From Pirellulales bacterium (GTDB lineage: Bacteria; Planctomycetota; Planctomycetia; Pirellulales; JAEUIK01), in contig JAHBXR010000005.1 in NCBI GenBank assembly GCA_019636335.1, positions 1 through 64,000 of the forward strand: 64,000 nt of DNA, in the 5' to 3' direction. This document shows positions 9,259-16,306 of this stretch, one piece after another. The position numbers were made by a program, and so were the translations under genes. The notes beneath the pieces are model-generated. The model saw nothing but the letters and a program-made list of their open reading frames with translations. It searched no databases and was not told where the DNA came from. Within the stretch, counting starts at the first letter, position 1; each line of letters opens with the position of its first letter.

Positions 9259-9538
9259 CTTCGCACAACCGACGCACGATCAACTTTGCCATTTCGCAGA
9301 TTCGACGATCGTCTTCATTTAAGCCCTTGGGCAAATCTACGGCATCCCAGACAATCGCCTCCTCAGGCACTCCCAGTGCCTCCGCAATTCGTTGCAGCAC
9401 TGCGAGGCTTGGACGCCGCCTGCCATTCTCGACGAGACTCAGAAACGACGGTGTAAGCTCGGCGCTCGCGGCCAAGTCTTGCTGTGATATGCCACGGTCA
9501 GCCCGAAGCTTTCTGATCGATTTGCCTATGTGAATCAT
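9221..9538 (-). CDS. XRE-family helix-turn-helix protein of the retron cassette
   Basis: A 105-residue protein with an N-terminal XRE/Cro-type HTH (about residues 8-62: SIRKLRADRGISQQDLAA, ending in LAVLQRIAEALGV) and a short acidic/helical C-terminal tail. It overlaps the reverse transcriptase. Retrons carry an accessory effector beside the RT, and one described group has an HTH-only protein (type VI in the Mestre classification, from memory). The protein may be the effector, the regulator, or both. Confidence 0.8.
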   Translation of the reverse strand: MIHIGKSIRKLRADRGISQQDLAASAELTPSFLSLVENGRRRPSLAVLQRIAEALGVPEEAIVWDAVDLPKGLNEDDRRICEMAKLIVRRLCEDEHAVAAYDAAE

Positions 9539-9574
9539 CGATTGATGCTGTGTTCAAAATAGGGGGAGAAGAAG

Positions 9575-9862
9575 TTATTCGTTCCCATCTTCGACAAACA
9601 AATCGCGCGTCAACTCACCCAACCATCGCTGGGTCATCGCCGCGCAGCGGAGAATCTCCACTACGACCTCGATCGGCAAGTAAACGACTCCGCCGTGGGC
9701 GGCCCGCCTGGCCATTTCGAGACTTCCGTGAACGTCCTCCAATTGCTGCCGTTGTCGGCCGCTGAGATCCTTCAACACACGGGTCGCGTTTAGCGATTCC
9801 AGCATGTCGTCAACCTCGGCAACCTTGAGCGCAATCGCTCGGAGCTGTTTCGATGCACGCAT
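9575..9862 (-). CDS. Small helical protein upstream of the retron XRE gene
   Basis: A 95-residue protein starting at an ATG at 9862 behind a strong AGGAGG at 9869-9874 (plus-strand CCTCCT). A longer in-frame start exists but has no such site. The sequence is helix-rich, with an amphipathic first half (KQLRAIALKVAEVDDMLESL) and a conserved-looking VVYLPIEVVVEIL stretch. I do not recognise the family. It lies between the candidate msr-msd RNA and the XRE gene, in the same direction, and probably belongs to the retron operon. Confidence 0.65.
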   Translation of the reverse strand: MRASKQLRAIALKVAEVDDMLESLNATRVLKDLSGRQRQQLEDVHGSLEMARRAAHGGVVYLPIEVVVEILRCAAMTQRWLGELTRDLFVEDGNE

Positions 9863-9946
9863 GGTGCACCTCCTTTCGACCCTAACTGGGCCAACAAACA
9901 TCAGAGAACCACCGCTAGAGCAACATGCCCGAGATCGGCGTCCTCC

Positions 9947-10073
9947 CCTTGTTGGTGCAAAACAACGCATCGTCGAGATACGCAATTGCAGTCTGCCGAG
10001 CAGTGTCCGATGTAGTCGTCCGTGAGTCAGGTCATGGCTGATTGCTCACCGTCGCTCGCGCCCACCAACATGG
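9947..10073 (-). ncRNA. Candidate retron msr-msd RNA
   Basis: Directly upstream of the retron genes, an 11-base segment (CCATGTTGGTG, minus strand, 10073-10063) is complementary except at one base to CACCAACAAGG (9957-9947). The two bracket 127 bases, the layout of the a1/a2 repeats that close retron ncRNAs. Inside lie a GTGAG/CTCAC stem with an 18-base loop, a CTGC/GCAG hairpin and a CGTATC/GATGCG hairpin near the 3' end. Position, strand and spacing fit a retron. The branching guanosine cannot be identified from sequence alone. Confidence 0.45.
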
Positions 10074-10564
10074 TCGACACGACAAAGAGTGATTCGCACA
10101 GCCGCTAGCCGAGCGTCACGCGTAATATGACGTCCCAGTAGCAGGGGCGCCGCTGACGCAGACCACCTCGTGGCACGGCGTAGGCAGGGAAGTGCTTCCG
10201 CCCAAATGGGCTTTCACACGGCGGGAAAGGAGGTTCCGCGAAACAGCTCAGTTGCCAAAGAGCACCGGCCCTTGCCGGTTGACAATACGATAAAGAATTC
10301 AATGTCTGTGTCAAGTGGGCTCGCGGCAGTTTTTGCGGATGGATCGCAAAGTCCGATGATATATGCCTTTACGGGCCCTAGCGTAGTAAGAGTATCCAGT
10401 ACGGTCGGACATCGATCGCAATCGCGGAAGTTTGCATCTTCCGACGAAGCTCCAACTTCTGTAACGTGCGATCCCTTCCGACCACTGCACTTTCGGCTTA
10501 AACACTGCCGGCATGGAAGGTTTTCACCTCGCGCGAGCTGCCGGCCGTTCGGCATATCGAAATC
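10074..10564. other. Intergenic region, no gene seen
   Basis: About 490 bases between the candidate retron RNA and the HEPN-like gene. The open frames on both strands show no family resemblance, good ribosome site or plausible composition. The promoter for the retron cassette (minus strand) should lie at the low-coordinate end of this stretch, but I see no clear -35/-10 pair. Confidence 0.5.
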
Positions 10565-11218
10565 CTAAGGGAGCACTGGCAACAGTTCATCAAAAAACTG
10601 CTCCAGTGTATCCACGGCCCTCGGGCAATACTCCTTGGAGAGCGTGAAGTGCCCAAAATCATTGACTTCGATCGGGTCAGTGGCTTTCACTGCCTCTTCA
10701 AACTTTTTCCGGGGCTTCGAATTCCTGTCCGCATATTCGGGCACCTGGGAGTCGCTATGCACAATCAGGTTCCGAATATCGCGATAAAACTTGAATCGTC
10801 TCCAAGGGGCTCCATCCGTCGGAAGCAAGATTTTGGCTTCCTCTTTCAAGTATTTCTTCGCCGTTCCGACATCCAGACGCTTCGCCCGCCGCACGCTGAC
10901 TTTTAGCGAGAGAATCTTCTCGCAGCGATCGCAAAGGCTGATCAGCGTGTGCTCGAAATATCCGTAGATCCCGACCAATGCCATGTGGCGGCCGAATCGC
11001 GGGAAATCGTCTCGCAGCGAAAAGCCCTTGTCCGCGTGGAACTGGTAAAAGTCGTCTCGCTCATCCTCCGTCATGCCGTTGACCTGCTCTGCAGCCCATG
11101 CGTCGAAATCGTTGAAGGCGTCCTCAAACGCTTTCTCCGACGTCTCCACATAGCCGCGCAACTTGTTCGTTTGCAGTTTTGCCCAAACATCCAAGTACCT
11201 CAAAATGTTCTTCGCCAT
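10565..11218 (-). CDS. HEPN-like protein of unknown family
   Basis: A 217-residue protein starting at ATG 11218 behind AAGGAG. It is helix-rich and contains RDIRNLIVHSD at about residues 149-159, with RNLIVH matching the Rx4H signature of HEPN-fold ribonucleases. The rest is not assigned to a family I know. HEPN proteins often act as toxins or phage-defence RNases. Its location next to the retron supports a defence role, but this rests on one short motif and context. Confidence 0.65.
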   Translation of the reverse strand: MAKNILRYLDVWAKLQTNKLRGYVETSEKAFEDAFNDFDAWAAEQVNGMTEDERDDFYQFHADKGFSLRDDFPRFGRHMALVGIYGYFEHTLISLCDRCEKILSLKVSVRRAKRLDVGTAKKYLKEEAKILLPTDGAPWRRFKFYRDIRNLIVHSDSQVPEYADRNSKPRKKFEEAVKATDPIEVNDFGHFTLSKEYCPRAVDTLEQFFDELLPVLP

Positions 11219-11380
11219 TGCCCACGGCTCCTTTCTGCTGAAGCGGGCAATTATATCGTTTGACGCTGACTTGCCCTAAGGGCAGAAGAGCTGCCTTTCG
11301 AACTCACACTTACAGTCGAAGTGCGGCTTGCAGGCGAAGGGCCTGTTGTTCCAGCTGATGCAGTACGTAAGTAAAGAAAT

Positions 11381-11418
11381 AGCCCCGAGGGCAAGACTCT
11401 CGCCCAGCCCTCGGGGCT
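11381..11418 (-). terminator. Intrinsic-type terminator after the slipin gene
   Basis: AGCCCCGAGGGC (11381-11392) pairs perfectly with GCCCTCGGGGCT (11407-11418), a 12-bp GC-rich stem. On the minus strand it directly follows the slipin stop codon at 11422, with an ATTTC tail rather than a long T-run. Confidence 0.7.
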
Positions 11419-11421
11419 TCG

Positions 11422-12534
11422 CTACAACACGTTCACGATCCGATCCGTCAGGCCCTTCTCGCCCAACACGACGTTGAGCTTGCTGTTGGCGGCGACCTTT
11501 TCCAGCACCTCCAGCTCGCGGAGGCGCATCAGGGTCGGGTTGTCGGCCAGCAGCTTGGCGGTGTTGGCCTGGCTGCGGATGGCGGCCGTCTCCTCGCGGC
11601 GAGCGATGAGGTTGGCCTCAGCAGCCTTCTTGGCCTCCGTGACACGGTTCATCAGATCCTTCATCTCGCCCGGCAGAATGATGTCGCGGATACCCACGGC
11701 AATCAGCTCCACGCCCAACGTCTTGGCACGCGCACGCACCGTGTCGGCCAGTTCGCTCGCCACGCCGTCCTTCTCCATCAGGAACGTGTCGAGCTCACGG
11801 GCACCCACCACGGCACGCAGCGCCAACTGCGCCTCGCGGTACAGTGCCTGCCGCACGTCGTCGACCGTGCTCACGGCCGTCCGGGCATCGGCGACGCGAT
11901 ACGTGACGATGGCATTCATCCGCAGCGTCACCTTATCGGCCGTCATGATGTCCTGGCCGGCAACGTCGAACATGGCTTCGCGCAGGTCCTCCTGGACGAA
12001 CTTGACCTGGGCCATGTTCTTCCAGAATGCGTAGCGGCCCGGTGGCAACGTCTCAACGAAGTCACCGTCGATGAACAGCACGCCAACATTGTGCGCCTGC
12101 ACCGTCGCCAGCTCCAGCACGCGCTCGACCAGCGGCGACTGCACAATGACCTTCAGGTCCGGGTGCTCGAACCGCACCTTTCGGGCGTCGACCACCTCGA
12201 CCTTTACGTCACGCAGAGCCGTCCAGTAGGCGTACAGGCCTGGCGGCAGGATGTGGCTGAAGCGACCATCGATCCAGACCAAAGCCCGTTCGTAGTCCTT
12301 CAGGTCCAACACCACCGCGCGCTCCTTGAGCGCACCCGAGCGCGAAATCACGTCGAGCTTCTCGTGTGCCAGCCACGGCGCGCGCTGCGAGACGATTTCG
12401 ACCTTGACCTTGCCCAGCGGGTCGACGAACCAGTGGCGACCAGCGCGCAGCAAGCCACGGAACTCGCCGTCTCGGAAGTACAGGCCCATTTCATAGCTGC
12501 GAATCTTGATGGTCTTGATGATGAAGATGTTCAT
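11422..12534 (-). CDS. Slipin / band-7 (SPFH domain) protein
   Basis: A 370-residue protein of the SPFH/band-7 superfamily, with the slipin-type core QDIMTADKVTLRMNAIVTYRV. It continues through REAQLALRAVVGARELDTFL and LGVELIAVGIRDIILP to a C-terminal coiled-coil stretch rich in Ala/Glu (EAKKAAEANLIARREETAAI). Such proteins form membrane-associated oligomers. The ATG at 12534 has an AGGAGG at 12543-12548, so the longer in-frame start is rejected. An N-terminal about 190-residue portion repeats the pattern xxLPPGxYAxW twice (near 108 and 178), an extension beyond simple slipins. It sits alone at the end of the tRNA array. Confidence 0.8.
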   Translation of the reverse strand: MNIFIIKTIKIRSYEMGLYFRDGEFRGLLRAGRHWFVDPLGKVKVEIVSQRAPWLAHEKLDVISRSGALKERAVVLDLKDYERALVWIDGRFSHILPPGLYAYWTALRDVKVEVVDARKVRFEHPDLKVIVQSPLVERVLELATVQAHNVGVLFIDGDFVETLPPGRYAFWKNMAQVKFVQEDLREAMFDVAGQDIMTADKVTLRMNAIVTYRVADARTAVSTVDDVRQALYREAQLALRAVVGARELDTFLMEKDGVASELADTVRARAKTLGVELIAVGIRDIILPGEMKDLMNRVTEAKKAAEANLIARREETAAIRSQANTAKLLADNPTLMRLRELEVLEKVAANSKLNVVLGEKGLTDRIVNVL

Positions 12535-12936
12535 TGGCGTTACCTCCTCTCGGTTCATGAACGTATAGGACGTTCGAGCCACCGAGTTAGTTCACAAATA
12601 AAATGCCGTTGGGGGCGAAGCGAAACGTCGGTCCCACATCCGTATGCGGAGTGCGCTTGAGCCTGTGCTATCCGAGGCGTTGATTTCGCTTTGCCGAACG
12701 CGTTGCGTGAGCCGACGCTCACGCGCGGCGATCGACGTCGGTTTGTCGTTGCCAAGGACTCGCACAAGCGGTATCCGCGCACTGCAAGGCACCGTCTTGT
12801 GTTGCCGCCGGCATGTGGCACGTCGCAACGCTCTCGCGCTGCGCGCTCCACAATGCCAACGGCAGACCTACGCTTGCCCGCCCCCTCGGGCGTTTGGTGA
12901 CGCTTTCGCGCCGGAGCGGCTCTTGTTCAGAACCGC
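12535..12936. other. Intergenic region between slipin and tRNA array
   Basis: About 400 bases without a supported gene. The frames are Arg-rich and run equally on both strands. The promoter for the slipin gene (minus strand) should be near 12540-12650, but no motif was strong enough to report. Confidence 0.5.
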
Positions 12937-13008
12937 GCTTGGTACGGGAGTCGAACCCGTGACAGCCAGATGCAAAGTCTGGTGCTCTATCCACTGAGCT
13001 AACCATCT
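12937..13008 (-). tRNA. tRNA with UUG anticodon (Gln-like), degenerate acceptor stem
   Basis: The D arm (GCTC/GAGC), anticodon stem CCAGA/TCTGG and T arm ACGGG-TTCGACT-CCCGT are good. The acceptor strands AGATGGT and ACCAAGC pair over only four positions. The anticodon loop CTTTGCA gives UUG but has C at position 37. It may be a decaying copy; the tRNA at 16588 is a better tRNA-Gln(UUG). Confidence 0.6.
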
Positions 13009-13154
13009 GTTGGTTGTGGTAAACACAGCCTTCTGCAGAACCCATTCACGGAACGCACCTCGCCAACTACATATTGGGTTGACGCGGGCGAAGTGCGCCG
13101 CTGGAACTGGCCGAATCAACCTCGCTTGAATCTCCTTTCTGATCACGTTCAAAA

Positions 13155-13225
13155 GACGCTGGCGGGAGTCGAACCCGCTTGAAACTGCTTTGCAGGCAGT
13201 TGCCATGCCGTCTGGCTTCAGCGTC
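13155..13225 (-). tRNA. tRNA-Cys(GCA)
   Basis: Perfect seven-pair acceptor GACGCTG/CAGCGTC, D stem GCCA/TGGC, anticodon stem ACTGC/GCAGT around CTGCAAA, and T stem GCGGG/CCCGC. A well-formed gene. Confidence 0.92.
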
Positions 13226-13232
13226 AATCAGT

Positions 13233-13304
13233 GTCCTTGCCAGGAATTGAACCTGGTCCTCGACCTTCGCAGGGTCGTATGCGAATCCGGCACACCCCAA
13301 GGAC
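13233..13304 (-). tRNA. tRNA-Arg(GCG)
   Basis: Acceptor GTCCTTG/CAAGGAC, anticodon stem CGACC/GGTCG around CTGCGAA, and T arm with TTCAATT. GCG is an unusual wobble form; most bacteria use ACG (inosine) for CGC codons. Confidence 0.85.
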
Positions 13305-13318
13305 GTTTTCGTTTCAGT

Positions 13319-13390
13319 GCCTCGCCGAGGAATTGAACCTCGTCTTGCAGTTTCGAACACTGCCGTGCTCATCCGGCACACCCGCAAGGC
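13319..13390 (-). tRNA. tRNA-Arg(TCG)
   Basis: Acceptor GCCTTGC/GCGAGGC with one wobble, anticodon stem GCAGT/ACTGC around GTTCGAA. The D-arm sequence is close to that of the neighbouring tRNA-Arg(GCG), suggesting duplication. Confidence 0.85.
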
Positions 13391-13406
13391 GCTTTGCTTC
13401 TCCAAT

Positions 13407-13477
13407 ATCCCGACCTGGATTCGAACCAGGGCCCGGACCTTCGGAGGGTCCGATGCAATCCGCTACACCATCGGGAT
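13407..13477 (-). tRNA. tRNA-Arg(CCG)
   Basis: Acceptor ATCCCGA/TCGGGAT, anticodon stem GGACC/GGTCC around CTCCGAA, T stem CCTGG/CCAGG. Third arginine tRNA in a row. Confidence 0.88.
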
Positions 13478-13492
13478 GCACATTCTCAAAGA

Positions 13493-13565
13493 GCCGACGA
13501 CTGGATTCGCACCAGCATCAACCTGTTTACAAGACAGGCGCCTTTCTGTTTCGAGCCACGTCGGC
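13493..13565 (-). tRNA. tRNA-Thr(TGT)
   Basis: Acceptor GCCGACG/CGTCGGC, anticodon stem CCTGT/ACAGG around CTTGTAA. The T loop reads TGCGAAT instead of TTCGAAT, a departure from the usual T-loop start. Confidence 0.85.
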
Positions 13566-13569
13566 AAGC

Positions 13570-13638
13570 ACGAGCGCGAGGAGTCGAACCCCGTCCGCCA
13601 GCTTTGGAGACTGACTGCTCTCCCAGGAGCACACTCGT
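13570..13638 (-). tRNA. tRNA-Trp(CCA)
   Basis: Acceptor ACGAGTG/CGCTCGT with one wobble, anticodon loop CTCCAAA in a stem with two wobble pairs, T stem CGGGG/CCTCG with a mismatch. Only 69 bases, with a compact D arm. Confidence 0.78.
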
Positions 13639-13679
13639 GTAAGGCCCACGGGAACAAGCCCCGTGGGCGATCAACTTCA

Positions 13680-14276
13680 CTACTTCTCCAGCGGAACGTT
13701 CCAGTACGTCTCGCTGATGAACTTCGACCAGCTTTCGATCCGCACGCTGTCGCGGGCGTAGATCGGCTTCCATGTCGGCCGGACCGGCGCCTTGCGGAGC
13801 CGCATGCCGGCCTGGTGCGGCGTGCGGTCGGCCTTGCGCTTGTTGCAGCCGATGCACGCCAACACGCAGTTCTCCCAGGTCGAGGTGCCACCCTGCGACC
13901 GCGGAATCACGTGGTCGATCGTCAACTCTTCGCCTCCCGGCTGGCAGCCGCAGTACTGGCAGGCCCAATGGTCCCGCTTGAATACGTTGCGGCGGCTGAA
14001 GCTCACGGCCGCCGTCGGCAACCGGTCGTACTCTGCCAGCACGATCACCTCGGGCACGCGCAGCCGCAGCCGCACGGCCTGGATGAACTGCTCGCCGTCG
14101 CGCGGGCGCAGCTCCGACCAATCAGCCCAGGTGTAGAGCCGGTAATCCGTCGGGTCCACCACGCGAGCCGACTCGTTCCACAACAGCACCAGCGCCCGCG
14201 CCACCGTGGCCACGTTCACCGGCTGCCAGTTGCGGTTGAGCACCAGCGTCGGATGTTCAAGTACCTTTGCGACCAC
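13680..14276 (-). CDS. HNH endonuclease embedded in the tRNA array
   Basis: A 198-residue HNH protein. The start is the GTG at 14276, six bases after AGGAAG; the longer open frame runs into the neighbouring tRNA-His. The N-terminus (LEHPTLVLNRNWQPVNV) is typical of HNH proteins common in Planctomycetota and Cyanobacteria. The catalytic zinc-finger module is CQYCGCQPGGEELTIDHVIP, followed by the Asn of TWENCVLAC and a second CxxC pair (CIGC). It probably nicks or cuts DNA. Lying inside the array, it may act like a homing or recombination-promoting nuclease, but the family also includes housekeeping members. Confidence 0.85.
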   Translation of the reverse strand: MVAKVLEHPTLVLNRNWQPVNVATVARALVLLWNESARVVDPTDYRLYTWADWSELRPRDGEQFIQAVRLRLRVPEVIVLAEYDRLPTAAVSFSRRNVFKRDHWACQYCGCQPGGEELTIDHVIPRSQGGTSTWENCVLACIGCNKRKADRTPHQAGMRLRKAPVRPTWKPIYARDSVRIESWSKFISETYWNVPLEK

Positions 14277-14294
14277 GATCCACTTCCTTTCAGG

Positions 14295-14367
14295 GTGTCC
14301 GAGCGGAGTTGAACCGCCACCTTCTGGTTCACAGCCAGACGTGCAGAAACCGCTACACCACGGACGC
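14295..14367 (-). tRNA. tRNA-His(GTG)
   Basis: Acceptor GCGTCCG/CGGACAC with one internal mismatch, anticodon stem TCTGG/CCAGA around CTGTGAA. Its 5' end is just outside the HNH gene start region. Confidence 0.82.
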
Positions 14368-14395
14368 CATATATATATTGTCAAAACTCGAAAAT

Positions 14396-14467
14396 ACCCC
14401 GACCAGGATTCGAACCCGGAATGCCTTGTTAGAAGCAAGGAGTGATAGTCCGTTTCACCATCGAGGC
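14396..14467 (-). tRNA. tRNA-Arg(TCT)
   Basis: Acceptor GCCTCGA/TCGGGGT with wobbles, anticodon stem CCTTG/CAAGG around CTTCTAA, T stem CCGGG/CCTGG. The sequence differs from the tRNA-Arg(UCU) 3' fragment at 7898, so the two are not direct repeats. Confidence 0.85.
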
Positions 14468-14537
14468 GAGCAACCGAGCACGGCTACCTAGGCGGCAGCC
14501 GAGCGCAGGGCGGTAGTCCTCAAATACTGTCACGAGC

Positions 14538-14623
14538 GGAAGGCAAGGGATTTGAACCCTCATCCCGACGAGCGGGAACCGCCTTAGCAGAGCGGCCCGG
14601 CCAACCGTATCCGGCTACCTTCC
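14538..14623 (-). tRNA. tRNA-Ser(GCT)
   Basis: Acceptor GGAAGGT/GCCTTCC, anticodon stem CCGCT/GGCGG around CTGCTAA, and a normal long class II variable arm (CCCGCTCGTCGGGAT). Confidence 0.87.
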
Positions 14624-14631
14624 AGTTCAGT

Positions 14632-14701
14632 GGACTCACCGGGAATCGAACCCGGATCCTCAGACTGCCAGCCTGATGTCTTCCCTTTGGACCATGAGCC
14701 C
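14632..14701 (-). tRNA. tRNA-Ala(GGC)
   Basis: Acceptor GGGCTCA/TGAGTCC contains the G3:U70 alanine identity pair. Anticodon stem TCAGG/TCTGA around CTGGCAG. U33 is normal here. Confidence 0.86.
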
Positions 14702-14713
14702 GTTTGTTTCAGT

Positions 14714-14783
14714 GGACCGCCGGGGAGTCGAACCCCGATTTCCTGGTTGCAGGCCAGGTGTCGTCCCGTTGGACCAGCAGCCC
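14714..14783 (-). tRNA. tRNA-Ala(TGC) with C33
   Basis: Acceptor GGGCTGC/GCGGTCC contains G3:U70. Anticodon stem CCTGG/CCAGG encloses CCTGCAA, so position 33 is C instead of the near-universal U. Confidence 0.84.
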
Positions 14784-14817
14784 ATGCAATCTATGATTCA
14801 CTTCAGAGAACTCTCGC

Positions 14818-15234
14818 ATGATACGAATCGAGCCACATTTGCTTTGGTTAGGCCACGCCGGCGATTGCCGCGACGTAACCAAGGTTCTTGACGCAGGCAT
14901 TCAAGCCGTGGTTCAGCTTGCAGTCGAAGAATCGCCTGCACAGTTCCCGCGCGAAATTATCTTCGTTCGTATTCCACTTCACGACGGCTCCGACAACTCT
15001 CCCGACACTTTGCGGTTGGCCATCGCTACGGTTCAGCAACTGTTAGTGGCCAACACTCCAACTCTGTTGTGTTGCAGCGCAGGAATGAGTCGGTCTCCTG
15101 CAATCGCGGCATGTGCGATTGCACGGATCAATACACAAACTCCAACGGAGTCCCTCGCACACATTCAAAGTCGGCATGGGACGGACATCTCTCCTCGGCT
15201 GTGGCACGATCTGCTCGCCTGTTTTTCCAAATGA
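14818..15234 (+). CDS. Dual-specificity-phosphatase-like protein inside the tRNA array
   Basis: A 138-residue protein on the strand opposite the tRNAs. It has a tyrosine/dual-specificity phosphatase fold signature: an upstream Asp-containing IPLHDGSDNS segment and the P-loop CX5R motif in LLCCSAGMSRSP. The usual His before the catalytic Cys is replaced by Cys. Such proteins remove phosphate from Ser/Thr/Tyr or RNA 5' ends. It is flanked by tRNA-Ala and a tRNA remnant and has no operon partner. Start at the first ATG; the ribosome site is weak. Confidence 0.8.
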   Translation: MIRIEPHLLWLGHAGDCRDVTKVLDAGIQAVVQLAVEESPAQFPREIIFVRIPLHDGSDNSPDTLRLAIATVQQLLVANTPTLLCCSAGMSRSPAIAACAIARINTQTPTESLAHIQSRHGTDISPRLWHDLLACFSK

Positions 15235-15257
15235 CTCGTGCGCCGTGCTCAGTTGAA

Positions 15258-15330
15258 GGTCCGTCCGGGATTCGAACCCGGCCTTCCTCCGTATTGCTTT
15301 GACTACCGCACTGCGCTCGGCAGACGCCCG
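15258..15330 (-). pseudogene. tRNA remnant (T arm and 3' acceptor only)
   Basis: A perfect T arm CCGGG-TTCGAAT-CCCGG and a 3' acceptor strand ACGGACC are present. No matching 5' acceptor strand or foldable anticodon arm is found upstream on the minus strand. It looks like a decayed or recombined tRNA gene. Confidence 0.5.
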
Positions 15331-15392
15331 TCTGCCGTGCTCGCTTGCTGGAGGCGTGCCGCCGAAAACACCTACAGACCAATCCGCAAAAT

Positions 15393-15464
15393 GATCCCGG
15401 ATGGAGTTGAACCATCTGTTTCCTGGGTGTCATCCAGGCGTCTTAGCCGTTGGACCACGGGATC
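15393..15464 (-). tRNA. tRNA-Val(GAC)
   Basis: Perfect acceptor GATCCCG/CGGGATC, anticodon stem CCTGG/CCAGG around ATGACAC, T stem GATGG/CCATC. Confidence 0.9.
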
Positions 15465-15471
15465 GTTGAGT

Positions 15472-15544
15472 GACCGGAGTGAGAGTCGAACTCACAAACA
15501 CGAGGCTCTCGACCTCGTCGCTTTGCCAGTTTGCGTACCCGGCC
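15472..15544 (-). tRNA. tRNA-Leu(GAG), short variable region, C33
   Basis: Acceptor GGCCGGG/TCCGGTC, anticodon stem CGAGG/CCTCG around TCGAGAG (C33), and discriminator A73. Only five bases (TGTTT) separate the anticodon and T stems, whereas bacterial leucine tRNAs normally carry a long variable arm. Confidence 0.82.
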
Positions 15545-15549
15545 GTAAT

Positions 15550-15617
15550 TGCAGGCTCGGGTGTTGCACCCGACGGGCTGAGCTTATGAAACTCGGCTGA
15601 GCACTGGCTCGCCTGCG
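15550..15617 (-). tRNA. Degenerate Met-like tRNA (CAT)
   Basis: Acceptor CGCAGGC/GCCTGCA pairs over six positions with a terminal C1/A72 mismatch, as in initiator tRNAs. A compressed D arm GAGC-CAGT-GCTC follows. The anticodon loop TTCATAA sits in a weak stem, and the T arm is TCGGG-TGCAACA-CCCGA. It is far from a standard tRNA and may be non-functional. Confidence 0.4.
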
Positions 15618-15627
15618 TCAATTGAGT

Positions 15628-15709
15628 GACCAAGGGGAGACTCGAACTCCCACGCCGCAAGGGCACGACGTTCTGAGCGTCGCGTGTTTACCAATTACAC
15701 CACTTGGCC
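15628..15709 (-). tRNA. tRNA-Leu(CAG) with normal long variable arm
   Basis: Acceptor GGCCAAG/CTTGGTC, A73, anticodon stem CGACG/CGTCG around CTCAGAA, and a class II variable arm (GCCCTTGCGGC). It contrasts with the short-arm leucine tRNAs around it. Confidence 0.87.
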
Positions 15710-15715
15710 ATGAGT

Positions 15716-15787
15716 GACCCGTGCGGGAATCGAACCCGCCCTTCCAGCTTGAGAGGCTGGTGTCCTGAACCGATAGACGAACGGGCC
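15716..15787 (-). tRNA. tRNA-Glu(CTC)
   Basis: Acceptor GGCCCGT/ACGGGTC, anticodon stem CCAGC/GCTGG around CTCTCAA, T stem GCGGG/CCCGC. Confidence 0.9.
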
Positions 15788-15793
15788 TTGAGT

Positions 15794-15879
15794 GGGTTGT
15801 GAAGGAATTGAACCTCTCGTCGCCCACCTCGCTTGTTTTGTGACGACGGCTTTACAGGCCGCCACGAGGAGCACAACCC
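15794..15879 (-). tRNA. tRNA-Tyr(GTA)
   Basis: Acceptor GGGTTGT/ACAACCC, anticodon stem GCGGC/GCCGT around CTGTAAA, and the long variable arm expected for bacterial tyrosine tRNA. Confidence 0.87.
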
Positions 15880-15886
15880 GGTCAGT

Positions 15887-15959
15887 GGCACAGGCGGGAG
15901 TCGAACCCGCAGACACGAAGGTTTGAGCTTCGCCGCTCAGCCAGTTGGCGTACCGTGCC
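15887..15959 (-). tRNA. tRNA-Leu(CAA), short variable region
   Basis: Acceptor GGCACGG/CTGTGCC, A73, anticodon stem CGAAG/CTTCG around CTCAAAC, then TGTCT (five bases) and T stem GCGGG/CCCGC. Well paired throughout, but of class I size. Confidence 0.85.
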
Positions 15960-15966
15960 TTAGAGC

Positions 15967-16040
15967 GTCCCCGACGGGATTTGAACCCGTGATCTCCTGC
16001 GTGACAGGCAGGCGAGCACTCCAGGCTGCTCCACGAGGAC
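15967..16040 (-). tRNA. tRNA-Asp(GTC)
   Basis: Acceptor GTCCTCG/CGGGGAC with a wobble, anticodon stem CCTGC/GCAGG around CTGTCAC, T stem ACGGG/CCCGT. Confidence 0.9.
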
Positions 16041-16058
16041 GAATAACTCTTTCAAAGT

Positions 16059-16130
16059 GGCTCAGGTGGGACTCGAACCCACAGCATCTCTGGATCTAAG
16101 CCAAAGTGGTCTGCCGTTGCCTACCGAGCC
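16059..16130 (-). tRNA. tRNA-Leu(TAG), short variable region
   Basis: Acceptor GGCTCGG/CTGAGCC, A73, anticodon stem TTTGG/CCAGA around CTTAGAT, followed by a five-base variable region (GATGC). Class I size. Confidence 0.82.
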
Positions 16131-16140
16131 GTTTGTCAGT

Positions 16141-16213
16141 GCCCAGGGCCGGAGTCGAACCGGCATCCGCGCGGGTTTAAGCCGTGCCGCTCTGCCAGTT
16201 GGCGTACCTGGGC
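16141..16213 (-). tRNA. tRNA-Leu(TAA), short variable region
   Basis: Acceptor GCCCAGG/CCTGGGC, A73, anticodon loop CTTAAAC in a stem with one mismatch (CACGG/CCGCG), five-base variable region CGGAT. The D arm is nearly identical to that of tRNA-Leu(CAA) at 15887. Confidence 0.82.
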
Positions 16214-16220
16214 ATCAAGT

Positions 16221-16290
16221 AGTCCCGGAAGGAATCGAACCTTCGTTGTCTGGATGTAAGCCAGAAGTCGTGCCGTTGGACCACGGGACC
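16221..16290 (-). tRNA. tRNA-Val(TAC)
   Basis: Acceptor GGTCCCG/CGGGACT, anticodon stem TCTGG/CCAGA around CTTACAT, T stem GAAGG/CCTTC. Confidence 0.88.
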
Positions 16291-16306
16291 GTGTTTTTTG
16301 TGCAGT

